Part shown: piece after piece, positions 42,606 through 52,303 of the stretch
Layout of the letters: each line of letters opens with the position of its first letter
Numbering within the stretch: position 1 is the stretch's first letter
Assembly (NCBI RefSeq): GCF_011089895.1
Contig: NZ_JAANAT010000004.1
Span: 434,001 to 498,000, forward strand
DNA from: Mucilaginibacter inviolabilis
GTDB lineage: Bacteria > Bacteroidota > Bacteroidia > Sphingobacteriales > Sphingobacteriaceae
DNA length: 64,000 nucleotides
Reading direction: 5' to 3'
Program-made: the position numbers and the translations under genes
Notes under the pieces: generated by a model
What the model saw: the letters and a program-made list of their open reading frames with translations, nothing else
What the model was told of the DNA's origin: nothing
Database searches by the model: none

Positions 42606-43580
42606 ATGGCTGATTTATCGCTAAAAAACTGGATCCCTTATAAATTAGTAAACCGCGAGGGAGAAATACAATGCCACTGGTTAAATACTTTTGACAAGCA
42701 ATTTGCCGAACCTTTTTTTGACGAAACCATTATTAAGCTCAAAGGCTTGAACAGCGAACACGCGGGTATATCATCTATAAGCGACCTCGCCCTTTTTGAA
42801 GAATGGGGCCAGGGATTGGATGTGGTTGAACCATCAGCTTTTATTTTTCACATCTCCCGTTGTGGTTCTACATTGATTTCGCAATTGCTAACCGCATCCG
42901 ATAAACATATTGTACTTCCTGAAGTTCCGTTTTTTGACGATTTGCTCCGGCTGCCTTATCAGCATAAAGATTTTGATGCCGGTACAAGTTCCCGCTTATT
43001 GATGACGGCCATGAAATACTACGGGCAAAAACGCAGGAGCGCAGAGCGGCATTTGTTTGTGAAGACCGATAGCTGGCATATGTTCTTTTATCCTCAATTG
43101 CGGCAACTTTATCCTAATATACCTTTTGTGCTGATGTATCGGAACCCCAATGAAGTATTCAGCTCACTTAAAAGAATTCCGGCATTGCAGTCGGTACCAG
43201 GTCTCATCGAACCCACGATATTTGGATTTGGCACGGACGATGCAGCACCACAGGCACAGGATATGTACATAGCAAAAGTGCTCGAGAAATATTTACAACA
43301 GTACCTTAAAATTATATTAACCGACAATAGATTCCTGCTGCTTAATTACAGCGAGGGGCCTATGCCGATGATCAAAAAGATAGCTGCTTTTTCCGATACT
43401 AGGCTAACCCCACAGGATACGGCAGCTATGGATGAGCGCAGCCGTTACCATTCCAAGCAACCCGAAATGGTTTTTACTGAAATAACTGCGGCACCCATAC
43501 CACCATGCCTACATAAAGCCATGGAATTGTATGATGAATTGGAAGAAAAGAGGTGGACGATGGGGGTTAGCCCCGCGTGA
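42606..43580 (+). CDS. Sulfotransferase-like protein
   Basis: A 324-aa protein whose central part matches the sulfotransferase fold. The 5'-phosphosulfate loop is H-I-S-R-C-G-S-T-L-I (residues 82-91), followed by the 3'-phosphate motif V-L-M-Y-R-N-P-N-E-V-F-S-S. The N-terminal ~75 residues and C-terminus are specific to this group. PAPS-dependent sulfation of an unknown acceptor is inferred; some relatives have lost this activity. It is transcribed with the beta-hydroxylase gene, 6 nt downstream of its stop. Confidence 0.82.
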   Translation: MADLSLKNWIPYKLVNREGEIQCHWLNTFDKQFAEPFFDETIIKLKGLNSEHAGISSISDLALFEEWGQGLDVVEPSAFIFHISRCGSTLISQLLTASDKHIVLPEVPFFDDLLRLPYQHKDFDAGTSSRLLMTAMKYYGQKRRSAERHLFVKTDSWHMFFYPQLRQLYPNIPFVLMYRNPNEVFSSLKRIPALQSVPGLIEPTIFGFGTDDAAPQAQDMYIAKVLEKYLQQYLKIILTDNRFLLLNYSEGPMPMIKKIAAFSDTRLTPQDTAAMDERSRYHSKQPEMVFTEITAAPIPPCLHKAMELYDELEEKRWTMGVSPA

Positions 43581-43586
43581 ACCGTA

Positions 43587-44963
43587 TTATAACAAAGTCC
43601 CCTTTAACATAATAGCCGCAATGCTGAAATAGATCACCAATCCGGTTACATCAACCAATGTAGCTACAAATGGTGCTGAAGACGTGGCCGGATCCAATTT
43701 CAATCTCTTAAGGATCATCGGGATCATGGAGCCGCTTAAGGTTCCCCATAATACAATACCGATGAGGGAGAAAAATATAGTGATAGCCATCAACTGCCAA
43801 TGTTGCCCGTAATTATACCAATGTAAATACTGCCAGAGGGTAATGCGCAAAAAGCCGATGGCACCCAGGATAGTACCCAGGCATAAGCCCGATAATATTT
43901 CCCGGCGCATCACATACCACCAATCTTTTACCGATAGTTCTTTTACCGCCATAGCCCTGATGATGAGTGTTGCCGCCTGCGAACCGCTGTTACCGCCACT
44001 GGAAATTACCAGGGGAACAAACAAGGCGAGTACTACTGCTTTGGCAATTTCAACCTCAAAATAACCCATGGCGGTGGCTGTTAACATTTCGCTCAGGAAC
44101 AAAATGATGAGCCACCCCGCCCTTTTTCTGATGAGGGAGAAGATGGGTGTATGCACATATGGATACTCTAAAGATTCCACACCACCAAAACGCTGCATTT
44201 CGCGGGTGTTACGCTGCTCGGCCACATCCAACACATCGTCAATGCTCACCAATCCCAATAGCAGGTCGTCGTTATTAACTACGGGCAGCACCGTACGGTC
44301 GTACTCTTTAAACTTAGCAATGGCCTCTTCCGTGCTTTCTTCCATGTGCAGCTGTAAACAAACCCCATCCATAATATCGCCGATCAGTTTATTGGGTTCA
44401 TTCAATACCAAACGCCTCACCGGTATATCATCCAATAATTTACCCTGACCATCTACCACGTAGATCACGTTGGCAATGTCTGTATCGGCATGGTTTTTTC
44501 GTAAGTATTCATTGGCCTCGGCAATGGTCATGTCGGCTTTTACGGTGGCAAAATCATTGTTAACCAACCGTGCGATGCTTTGCCGGGGATAACCCAACGT
44601 GTCTTGTGTCTCTTTTTTATGATCATCATCCAGAAGCTCCAGGTACTTTGACCGTTCCATCGCATTTAACGAAATAAAAAAGCTGTAGCGGTCGGTAGAG
44701 TTCAGTTGGTTCAGGATCCTGGCCGACTCTACCGCCGGTAAACGCTGAATGATTTTTCGTTGCAGGAAATGCGTGATATATGGAAATAAGGTTACTTTTT
44801 TCTTATCGGCAAAAGCTTCAAAAGAATTAAAGGCGATATCGGCAGGGAGTGAGTTTAATATTTTGGCCACATCCGTAGGGTGGATCTCGGTGTTGGTTCC
44901 TTTGTAAAACAACGATTTCAGATCGCCGCTGATGATTTTATCCTTAATTTCTGTTAAATTCAT
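43587..44963 (-). CDS. mgtE: Magnesium transporter MgtE
   Basis: A 458-aa MgtE-type Mg2+ channel. The ATG at 44963 (M-N-L-T-E-I-K-D-K-I) is preferred over the extended frame to 45020. The layout is an N-domain of superhelix repeats (about 1-130), two CBS domains (about 135-260) and five transmembrane helices (about 280-458). The pore region has P-L-V-I-S-S-G-G-N-S-G-S-Q-A-A-T-L and D-P-A-T-S-S-A-P-F-V-A-T-L-V-D, which carries the conserved Asp of the ion site. It works as a dimer gated by cytosolic Mg2+. It is convergent with the sulfotransferase-like gene with only 6 nt between the stops. Confidence 0.96.
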   Translation of the reverse strand: MNLTEIKDKIISGDLKSLFYKGTNTEIHPTDVAKILNSLPADIAFNSFEAFADKKKVTLFPYITHFLQRKIIQRLPAVESARILNQLNSTDRYSFFISLNAMERSKYLELLDDDHKKETQDTLGYPRQSIARLVNNDFATVKADMTIAEANEYLRKNHADTDIANVIYVVDGQGKLLDDIPVRRLVLNEPNKLIGDIMDGVCLQLHMEESTEEAIAKFKEYDRTVLPVVNNDDLLLGLVSIDDVLDVAEQRNTREMQRFGGVESLEYPYVHTPIFSLIRKRAGWLIILFLSEMLTATAMGYFEVEIAKAVVLALFVPLVISSGGNSGSQAATLIIRAMAVKELSVKDWWYVMRREILSGLCLGTILGAIGFLRITLWQYLHWYNYGQHWQLMAITIFFSLIGIVLWGTLSGSMIPMILKRLKLDPATSSAPFVATLVDVTGLVIYFSIAAIMLKGTLL

Positions 44964-45080
44964 AGAAGCATGGGTATTAGCTAAACGAATATATCCAGTT
45001 ATAATTGAATACCCAACCACAAATCATTTTATTGAAATTTAAATATACCCAGATTGCGGCCTACTGATTTTATGATCACG

Positions 45081-45090
45081 CAAACGTTTG
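45081..45090. promoter_or_regulatory. LacI-type palindrome upstream of the GH116 gene
   Basis: CAAACGTTTG is a perfect 10-nt palindrome with the central CG and flanking A/T pattern seen in LacI/CcpA-family operators, 86 nt before the GH116 start. No LacI gene is in the window; the only sugar regulator nearby is the ROK protein at 55.6 kb. Confidence 0.35.
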
Positions 45091-45175
45091 TTTAATAACA
45101 ATATATGCTGCTGATAATATTGATATTAGAAAAGCCAAATGTGGGTTTGTACAAGACCTGAAAACCTATTGAAAT

Positions 45176-47896
45176 ATGCAGAAGAAACCCATTCACCGCA
45201 GAGATTTTATTAAAAAAACAAGCCTGCTGACTGCTGGTTTGGCGGCTGTGCAGTTCCCGGCATGGAGCAGGTATGTATTTGCGCCAGGCTATCCACTGCA
45301 TAATATTCCCGGGCGTAAAAATATCGATTCCAGGTGGATAAAATCACTGTACAATCGCGGTGAAGCAACGGCATATTATAAAAGTAAAAATGAGCTTAAA
45401 TATATCGGTATGCCCGTTGGTGGTCTTCATGCCGGAACCGTTTATGCGGGTGGCGATGGCCGGCTCTGGCTCTGGCAAATTTATAATGAAACCTTTGAAG
45501 GCAGCCATGAAGGGATTGAACCCAAAGCCGTAAAGTGGAACGACGGCACATCGGAACGAACGATAAGGGCAAGGGATGGCTCGGCTTATATAGAACCTGC
45601 CATAGCCAATAACCTGCGCATATTGGAGCAGGGCTTTGCTGTAAAAGTAGTTGTAGATGGAAAATCATTTATCAAAGAACTGAATGAGGATCAGTGGGAC
45701 GAGATCATATTTAAACCGGCATACCCCATAGCCACGGTTGAGTACAAAAGTAAGGACTTCCCGGTTGCTGTTAACTTAAAAATGTACTCCCCCTTTATCC
45801 CCCTGGATGCGGAAAATTCGGCTTTGCCTGCTACTATTTTAAGGCTTACCGTAAACAATACTACTGGTAGCCATATTCAGGTTTCGATATTAGGATGGAT
45901 GGAGAATGGGGCCAATAAACTCTCCGGGAAAGAGGGTACAGGGAAACGTGTTAATCAGGGATCTTCCGTAACACAATCAACCAACATATTTTCGTTTTTT
46001 GATGCAGCTAATGGAGCCATAAAAACGGCACCGGATAGCGGGACGGTGTGTTTTACACTGCACCACCGCAATGGCAGGGCCATGGCCAGCATATCACCAT
46101 GGCCGGTTACGGAACAGCACTTTGAACTGCCTGCTACCCAATCGGCCAGTGTTGATGCGCCCGAAAAACTGGTGGGCGGTATCTCCCTAAAACAGGATCT
46201 TGCTCCAGGTAAATCATTCACCGCCGATTATTCCATCAGCTGGCATTTTAATAATCCACACCCAAAACTGAAAGACTTTGTAAAAGACGCGGAGGCAGGC
46301 TTTCGTTATGGCGCACGTTTTAAGGACGCGCGTGAGGTGAGCCAATATCTGAATACCAATTTCGAAAAACTGAGTACTGCAACGGAGCTATGGAGCGCAA
46401 CTTGGAACAATTCCACACTGCCGCATTGGTTCCTGGAGCGTACGTTTGTAAACATAGGTACGCTGGCAACGGCCAATACCTATCGCTTTGCAGATGGTCG
46501 CTTCTGGAGCTGGGAAGGGGTGGGTGCCTGCCCGGGCACTTGTACGCATGTATGGCAATACGCCCATTCGGTTGCCCGTATATTCCCGGAGTTGGAAAGG
46601 GATCTGCGCCAGCGGGTTGACCTGGGTGTTGGTTTTAAAGAAGATTCCGGGGCCATTCTTTTCCGGGGAGAAGACGAAACCCGCCCGGCTATTGACGGGC
46701 AGGCCGGAACCATACTCCGCTTTTACAGGGAGCACCAAATGAGTGCCGACAATACTTTTCTACAAACTAATTGGCCCAAAATAAAAAAAGCCGTACAGTT
46801 TATGCTGGCCCAGGATAAGAACGGTGATGGTATGACCGACAGTCCTATGGAAAACACGCTGGATGCCGTTTGGGAAGGGGAGATAGCCTGGATAGTCGGT
46901 CTGTGTATTGCCGCTGCCAGCGCCGCTCATGCCATGGCTGTTGAAATGAACGATCAACCTTTTGCAAACGTTTGTGCGCAATATGTAGCTAACGGCAGCA
47001 AAAACATGGAAAAGGAATTGTTCAACGGCGAATATTTTATCCATCGTCCCGATGCGGTTAAGGGAAGAAAAGAGCTGGGTTCCTACAATACCTGTCATAT
47101 CGATCAGGTTTACGGGCAAAGCTGGGCTTTCCAGGTTGGCTTACCACGGATTATCAGCAAGGAAAAATCAACATTGGCGCTAAAAGCTTTGTGGAAATAC
47201 AATTTTACCACCGATGTAGGGCCCTATATCAAAACGCACACCGGCGGTCGGCCCTATGCCTTAGCGGGAGAAGGCGGGATGATCATGAATACCAACCCGC
47301 ATAATGAACCCAAACCTTATGGCGAAAATACCACCTGGCAGCTGGGCTATTTTCATGAATGTATGAGCGGGTTTGAACATCAGGTAGCTGCCCATTTGAT
47401 GGCCGAGGGTATGGTAGATGAAAGTTTAATACTAACCAGGGTTATCCACGATCGTTACCACGCCTCCAAAAGAAACCCTTTTAATGAGATTGAATGCAGC
47501 GATCATTATGCCCGTGCCATGGCCAGTTATGGTACCTTCCTTACAGCCTGCGGCTTTGAATATCATGGTCCGAAGGGTTATATCCGGTTTGCGCCCAAAT
47601 GGAGCAGTGCAGATTTTAAAGCTCCCTTTACCGCCGCTGAAGGCTGGGGCACTTACACCCAAAAGCAAGCAGGGGCAAAGCAGACGCATGCCCTGGAATT
47701 GAAATACGGCAAACTCGAACTTAAAGATATCGCCCTGGAAAAGATCGCCGGAGGCAAAATAAGCTCGGTAGCGGTAACGCTGGGTAAAACTCCTGTTTCT
47801 GTAAACTTCAAACAGGATGGTAATGCCCTGCTACTTTCTTTTAATAAAAAGATCACCGTTCCCCGGGATCAAACTTTACATATCACTTTTTCCTGA
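45176..47896 (+). CDS. GH116-family glycosidase (bile acid beta-glucosidase/GBA2-like)
   Basis: A 906-aa exported enzyme. The N-terminus has a Tat-type signal (H-R-R-D-F-I-K-K-T-S-L-L), then a beta-sandwich domain (about 60-370) and an (alpha/alpha)6 barrel (about 390-790) with a beta-rich end. Family catalytic candidates are Glu447 in F-W-S-W-E-G-V-G and Asp563 in E-N-T-L-D-A-V-W. GH116 members are beta-glucosidases, glucosylceramidases, beta-xylosidases or N-acetylglucosaminidases. It is the first gene of a same-strand hydrolase run (GH20, DUF4091, TIM barrel), so it belongs to that utilisation locus. The Tat signal is unlike the Sec signals of its neighbours. Confidence 0.9.
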   Translation: MQKKPIHRRDFIKKTSLLTAGLAAVQFPAWSRYVFAPGYPLHNIPGRKNIDSRWIKSLYNRGEATAYYKSKNELKYIGMPVGGLHAGTVYAGGDGRLWLWQIYNETFEGSHEGIEPKAVKWNDGTSERTIRARDGSAYIEPAIANNLRILEQGFAVKVVVDGKSFIKELNEDQWDEIIFKPAYPIATVEYKSKDFPVAVNLKMYSPFIPLDAENSALPATILRLTVNNTTGSHIQVSILGWMENGANKLSGKEGTGKRVNQGSSVTQSTNIFSFFDAANGAIKTAPDSGTVCFTLHHRNGRAMASISPWPVTEQHFELPATQSASVDAPEKLVGGISLKQDLAPGKSFTADYSISWHFNNPHPKLKDFVKDAEAGFRYGARFKDAREVSQYLNTNFEKLSTATELWSATWNNSTLPHWFLERTFVNIGTLATANTYRFADGRFWSWEGVGACPGTCTHVWQYAHSVARIFPELERDLRQRVDLGVGFKEDSGAILFRGEDETRPAIDGQAGTILRFYREHQMSADNTFLQTNWPKIKKAVQFMLAQDKNGDGMTDSPMENTLDAVWEGEIAWIVGLCIAAASAAHAMAVEMNDQPFANVCAQYVANGSKNMEKELFNGEYFIHRPDAVKGRKELGSYNTCHIDQVYGQSWAFQVGLPRIISKEKSTLALKALWKYNFTTDVGPYIKTHTGGRPYALAGEGGMIMNTNPHNEPKPYGENTTWQLGYFHECMSGFEHQVAAHLMAEGMVDESLILTRVIHDRYHASKRNPFNEIECSDHYARAMASYGTFLTACGFEYHGPKGYIRFAPKWSSADFKAPFTAAEGWGTYTQKQAGAKQTHALELKYGKLELKDIALEKIAGGKISSVAVTLGKTPVSVNFKQDGNALLLSFNKKITVPRDQTLHITFS

Positions 47897-47926
47897 TCAT
47901 CATCAACAGAAATACTAAACAATAGC

Positions 47927-50284
47927 ATGTCCGTACCAAAATTATCACATCTTTCCAAAGCCTTATTACCTGCAATCCTGCTTATGTCAGAGCTTGGCTT
48001 GGCTCAAACAAAAAACAAAACAGTCCCGGCCGTACCGGAAGTCCGCGCTATACAACCCGGCGATAAAAAGATAGTTTCGCCACAAAGCCCTGAAGGGTAT
48101 CATTTGCTATTTAAAGGCAGCGACCGCTCGCCCATCATTGATAGCACGGGTGCAATTATTACTCCATTGGTAGAAAGCAAGGTAAACCTGTATTTTCAAC
48201 TGATTAGCAATCAAACAGACACGCTTAAATATGATGTTACCAAGCAGGTAACCGTACCCGGGAAATTTGCCGGCAAAGGTATCAATGCTCAGCCCTTTGT
48301 TATCCCCGCGCTGCGCGAGTGGCACGGCGGTCAGGGGAATTATGTGTTAACATCTTCCGACCGAATAGTACTGCATACCGCAAACAGAAATGTACTGCAA
48401 AAAGTAGCCGCCATTTTAAAACGAGAGATCAAAGAACAAACAGGATTAAGTTTACCCATAGTAACCGGCAAGCCCGAAAAGGGAGATATCTTTTTAACCC
48501 TGCAGGAATCGGATAAAAGCATTGGCGAAGAGGGTTATTATTTTAAGGTTGATCAATATGTCACCATCAGCGCGCTTCATTACCAGGGTTTGTTTTGGGG
48601 CACACGTACTTTATTGCAATTACTGGAGCATCAAACCAGCATCCCCAAAGGCATCGCCCGTGATTATCCCGAATTTAGAGTGAGGGGTTTTGTACTGGAT
48701 GATGGGCGTAAGTTTTTTAGTCTGCAATTTTTACGCGACTATGTAAAGTTGATGTCTTACTATAAAATGAACGATTTTCAGATCCATTTGAATGACAATG
48801 GCTTCAAAAAATATTTTAACAATAGCTGGGATAGTACTTATTCGGCTTTTCGGTTAGAAAATACAACCTATCCCGGTCTTACCGCCAAAGATGGCTCGTA
48901 CACCAAAAAGGAATTTATTGAACTACAACAGTTGGCCAACGACTATGCCGTACGCATCATTCCCGAAATAGATGTGCCCGCGCATGCTCTTGCTTTTACC
49001 AAAGTAGTGCCTGAAATCGGCAGCAAACTATACGGCATGGATCACCTTGATCTGCACAATCCGCTTACCTATACCGTTATCGAAAATATACTGAAAGAAT
49101 ATATAAGCGGCGATCACCCGGTATTTACAGGTAAAGAGGTCCATATCGGTACCGACGAATACGCCAAAAAAGACGCGGAAGCTTTCCGCGCTTTTACAGA
49201 TCATTTTATCAAATACGTTCAAGGCTTCGGAAAAAATGTGCGGGTTTGGGGAGCGCTGACACATGCAGCAGGAACCACGCCTGTGACTGTTAAAAACGTT
49301 ACCATGAATACCTGGTATAATGGTTATGCCAACCCTGTCGATATGAAAAAACTGGGTTATAATCAGATCAGCACGCCCGATGGTTGGCTATACATCGTAC
49401 CCGCTGCCGGTTATTATTATGATTACCTGGATTATAAAAACATTTACGACAATTGGACACCATCCATGATCGGCGATGTGCGCTTCCCGGCTGGTGACCC
49501 CACTATTATCGGTGGCTCCTTTGCCGCATGGAACGATATTGTGGGTAATGGTATCAGCGAAAAAGATGTGAACGATCGTGTATTCCCGGCCATGCAGGTT
49601 TTGTCGCAAAAAATGTGGGATGGAAACCATACGGAGAACGCCTACTCCGATTTTGCCGCAGCCAGTAAACATATTGGCGAAGGCCCGGCTGTAAATATCA
49701 AGGGTAGGATAAGTAAAACAGATAGCACCTTTGTTACCCATTTTGCATTTGATAAAACCGACCACCGGGTACAGCTTCAGGGAGTTACCTATACCAAAGG
49801 CATAAAAGACAACGCCCTGGAATTTACAGACGAAAAAAATTCAGCCACATTGCCTTATCCCGAAATCGGTTATGATTATACGGTTTCCTTTTGGATCAAT
49901 CCGGCTAACAACCCTGCTGCTGATGTGACATTGTTCAAAGGCCCCAACTCCATAGTGAAATTAAAACAAGGCAACACCGGCAAACTGGGCTTCTCGCGGG
50001 ATGGTTATAATCTTGATTTTGATTATGCCATTCCCGAAAACGTTTGGACACACGTGGTCATCTCCGGTACCAATAAAGGCACAAGCTTATATATCAATGG
50101 TCAACTGCAAAAGAAACTGTACGATAACTGGATCCAGTTTACCGATAAAGAAAAAACAAAGATGCGTAAGGTAGAAACACTATTTTTTCCCTTGCGGGAG
50201 ATTGGTGGCTTCCACGGAAAAATAGATGAACTGCAAATATGGAACAGGGCACTATCCGACCAGGAAATTGCGAATGAGAAATAA
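47927..50284 (+). CDS. GH20-family beta-N-acetylhexosaminidase with C-terminal LamG domain
   Basis: A 785-aa protein with a signal peptide (residues 1-26). It has an N-terminal carbohydrate-binding-like domain, a GH20b alpha/beta domain (about 135-245) and a GH20 TIM barrel (about 247-560) with the catalytic pair Asp410-Glu411 in H-I-G-T-D-E-Y. From about 605 to 785 there is a concanavalin-A/LamG-like domain (Y-D-Y-T-V-S-F-W-I-N-P then E-I-G-G-F-H-G-K-I-D-E-L-Q-I-W-N-R-A-L-S). GH20 enzymes release terminal beta-linked GlcNAc or GalNAc using substrate-assisted catalysis. It starts 30 nt after the GH116 stop, indicating an operon. It is followed by a structured repeat. Confidence 0.92.
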   Translation: MSVPKLSHLSKALLPAILLMSELGLAQTKNKTVPAVPEVRAIQPGDKKIVSPQSPEGYHLLFKGSDRSPIIDSTGAIITPLVESKVNLYFQLISNQTDTLKYDVTKQVTVPGKFAGKGINAQPFVIPALREWHGGQGNYVLTSSDRIVLHTANRNVLQKVAAILKREIKEQTGLSLPIVTGKPEKGDIFLTLQESDKSIGEEGYYFKVDQYVTISALHYQGLFWGTRTLLQLLEHQTSIPKGIARDYPEFRVRGFVLDDGRKFFSLQFLRDYVKLMSYYKMNDFQIHLNDNGFKKYFNNSWDSTYSAFRLENTTYPGLTAKDGSYTKKEFIELQQLANDYAVRIIPEIDVPAHALAFTKVVPEIGSKLYGMDHLDLHNPLTYTVIENILKEYISGDHPVFTGKEVHIGTDEYAKKDAEAFRAFTDHFIKYVQGFGKNVRVWGALTHAAGTTPVTVKNVTMNTWYNGYANPVDMKKLGYNQISTPDGWLYIVPAAGYYYDYLDYKNIYDNWTPSMIGDVRFPAGDPTIIGGSFAAWNDIVGNGISEKDVNDRVFPAMQVLSQKMWDGNHTENAYSDFAAASKHIGEGPAVNIKGRISKTDSTFVTHFAFDKTDHRVQLQGVTYTKGIKDNALEFTDEKNSATLPYPEIGYDYTVSFWINPANNPAADVTLFKGPNSIVKLKQGNTGKLGFSRDGYNLDFDYAIPENVWTHVVISGTNKGTSLYINGQLQKKLYDNWIQFTDKEKTKMRKVETLFFPLREIGGFHGKIDELQIWNRALSDQEIANEK

Positions 50285-50341
50285 TCCTAAACTTTAAAAA
50301 GCTAAAAGAATACATGATCAGCATAGAGAAACCGCTTTTAA

Positions 50342-50575
50342 ATAGGTGGCACCTACGGAGCCGATGCTTTTTTATACTTTATCTACAAACAGGTTACTCC
50401 TCCGGAGTTGTGTTTGAGCAGGCTTTTAAGCTCTGGCGAAGCATGCTTATGGTATTTTATCTGCAAAATGGTTACGCCTCGGGAGTTGTGTTTTGGCAAA
50501 CTGTTAAACTCCGGAGGAGTAACCTGTTTATAGCAAAAAAACATTTTTATAAAGGCTCCGTTAGGTGCCTCCTAT
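50342..50575. repeat. Nested palindromic intergenic repeat
   Basis: The outer arms at 50342-50362 and 50554-50575 are inverted copies (one mismatch plus one inserted base). Inner arms at 50386-50409 and 50507-50530 (containing CAGGTTACTCCTCCGGAG and its complement) are also complementary. The interior holds two related units in tandem. It fills the 321-nt gap between the GH20 and DUF4091 genes. The reading frame across it is an artefact of the repeat. Confidence 0.85.
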
Positions 50576-50605
50576 CGACCACATGATTTAAAAACGATTT
50601 TTCCA

Positions 50606-52294
50606 ATGATCAAAAAAATTACTACCATCTTAGCCCTGTTTATATTGGGTGGATTAACAAGTCTCCGGGCGCAAAATATCAAATTAGTCGATCCTTTAGA
50701 GCCCATATATCCCGATACCAACCACGTAGAGCAATATAGCGCCAATTACCGTGAGGATTTCCCCCTGAACACCAATGCCGATGTTCATCTACTGATCGAA
50801 ACTGCCCCGGGAAGCCAGATATCTGTATCCGCAGATATCAACAAGCGTCCTGTGCCGCTATCGGCCTGGAGCCAGCTGCTGGATGTGCCTGTGGAACGGA
50901 ACACAGGTTTAACAGGCAGAACGGAAATCTACAATCACCAGATCAACCCTTATGTTATCCGTCGTGCACCTTTTCGTATTTACGAGGCCATACAGCCACT
51001 TAAGCAGGCCCAGGTAGTAAGCAGCAATAGGTTTACCGCGTTAAGATTGACTATCGACCGGTCGTTGATTTCCAAAGCCGGTGACTATACCTGCCATATT
51101 CTGGTAAAAGGAAAAGGGTGGCAGAGTAAGGCTGTGTTCACCATAAAAGTTTACCCGGTAAAATTGCCATCCGTAGCCGATCAGCAATTTTTCTATACTA
51201 ACTGGTTTAATATCGTGCAGATGGAAAAACGGCAGCATGTGGAACGCTGGACGAAAGACTGGTTTGCCATGCTTGATAAATATGCGAGGTTGATGGCGCA
51301 TGGCCGCCAAAATTGTATCAATATTCCAGACGAACTGTTGAGCTATCACGATAACCATATTGCACTGGACGAAAAACGCCTGCTGGATTATATAGCCGTT
51401 TTCAGAAAATATGGTTTTAAATATTTTGAATCGCCACATATCATGTACCGCGGCGATAATGACGATTGGAACGATCCGGAATTAAAAGTTGCCCTGACTA
51501 AAAGACGCTACCATACGCCCGAAGCCAAATTGGATGTAGATACCATGGTGCATTTGATCAAAAACTTTTGCGTTAAAAACAACCTGGAACACAGCTGGCT
51601 GCAGCATATATCCGACGAACCTAAACAGATACAGTCCAAATGCTACCGCGAGGTAGTGGCACAAGTACGATCCATATATCCGGCTATAAAAATTATTGAG
51701 GCCACTAATGACAGAGACAGCCTGGCCGGTAGTGTCGACCTGTGGTGCCCCACCATTGATGACTACCAGGAAAACCAGGCCTTTTTTGATGGACGGAAAA
51801 AGCATAACGAAAACGTGTTGGTTTATACCTGTTTAACCCCAGGCGGTAAATGGCTCAACCGCACGTTGGATGAGGAAAGATTACGGCAGGTATACTTTGG
51901 GTGGGCCGCTGCCAAATACAATACGTTAGGCTTTCTGCACTGGGGCTTAAACCAGTACCATGTTCCGGATCCTTTACAGCAAAGTGTGGTGCATCATTTT
52001 GCCCCCGGCGCGGCACTCAATAATGAACTGCCGCCGGGCGATACCCATATTATTTACCCTGGTACGGATGGCCCACTATCGTCCCAGCGCTTTGAGTCGC
52101 ACCGCATCGGTATTGAGGATTATGAACTGTTGCGGATGCTGCAAAGTAAAGATAGTACGGTCGCCGCCGGTATCATCGCTCAGACTTTTACCAGCTATAA
52201 TGATTACAACACATCGGTAAAAAAATACCGCGAGGCAAAATCCCAGTTATTGAAAGCTTTATCGGTAAAATCAACGGAGGCTAATGCTAAATAA
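50606..52294 (+). CDS. GH123-like DUF4091 glycosidase (secreted)
   Basis: A 562-aa protein with a signal peptide (residues 1-22). It has an N-terminal beta-sandwich (about 40-190) and a TIM-barrel-like domain of the DUF4091/GH123 type with the paired acids Asp337-Glu338 in H-I-S-D-E-P-K-Q. The end I-I-Y-P-G-T-D-G-P-L-S-S-Q-R-F-E-S-H-R-I-G-I-E-D-Y-E-L is characteristic. GH123 enzymes are beta-N-acetylgalactosaminidases active on glycosphingolipid-type glycans; DUF4091 members as a group are poorly characterised. It is downstream of GH20 and 9 nt before the next hydrolase-like gene, so it is part of the same locus. Confidence 0.85.
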   Translation: MIKKITTILALFILGGLTSLRAQNIKLVDPLEPIYPDTNHVEQYSANYREDFPLNTNADVHLLIETAPGSQISVSADINKRPVPLSAWSQLLDVPVERNTGLTGRTEIYNHQINPYVIRRAPFRIYEAIQPLKQAQVVSSNRFTALRLTIDRSLISKAGDYTCHILVKGKGWQSKAVFTIKVYPVKLPSVADQQFFYTNWFNIVQMEKRQHVERWTKDWFAMLDKYARLMAHGRQNCINIPDELLSYHDNHIALDEKRLLDYIAVFRKYGFKYFESPHIMYRGDNDDWNDPELKVALTKRRYHTPEAKLDVDTMVHLIKNFCVKNNLEHSWLQHISDEPKQIQSKCYREVVAQVRSIYPAIKIIEATNDRDSLAGSVDLWCPTIDDYQENQAFFDGRKKHNENVLVYTCLTPGGKWLNRTLDEERLRQVYFGWAAAKYNTLGFLHWGLNQYHVPDPLQQSVVHHFAPGAALNNELPPGDTHIIYPGTDGPLSSQRFESHRIGIEDYELLRMLQSKDSTVAAGIIAQTFTSYNDYNTSVKKYREAKSQLLKALSVKSTEANAK

Positions 52295-52303
52295 ATAATC
52301 ACT

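Noticed and set aside
46388..47119. Long antisense frames inside the GH116 gene
   Set aside because: They are by-products of high-GC third positions in the sense gene; no start signals or domain patterns.
45176..47896. Possible frameshift in the GH116 gene because of several long alternative frames
   Set aside because: The sense frame is continuous and contains all expected domains, with a normal family length.
50314..50586. 90-codon open frame on the plus strand
   Set aside because: It lies inside the nested palindromic repeat; its peptide repeats because the DNA repeats, and it has no ribosome-binding site or family resemblance.
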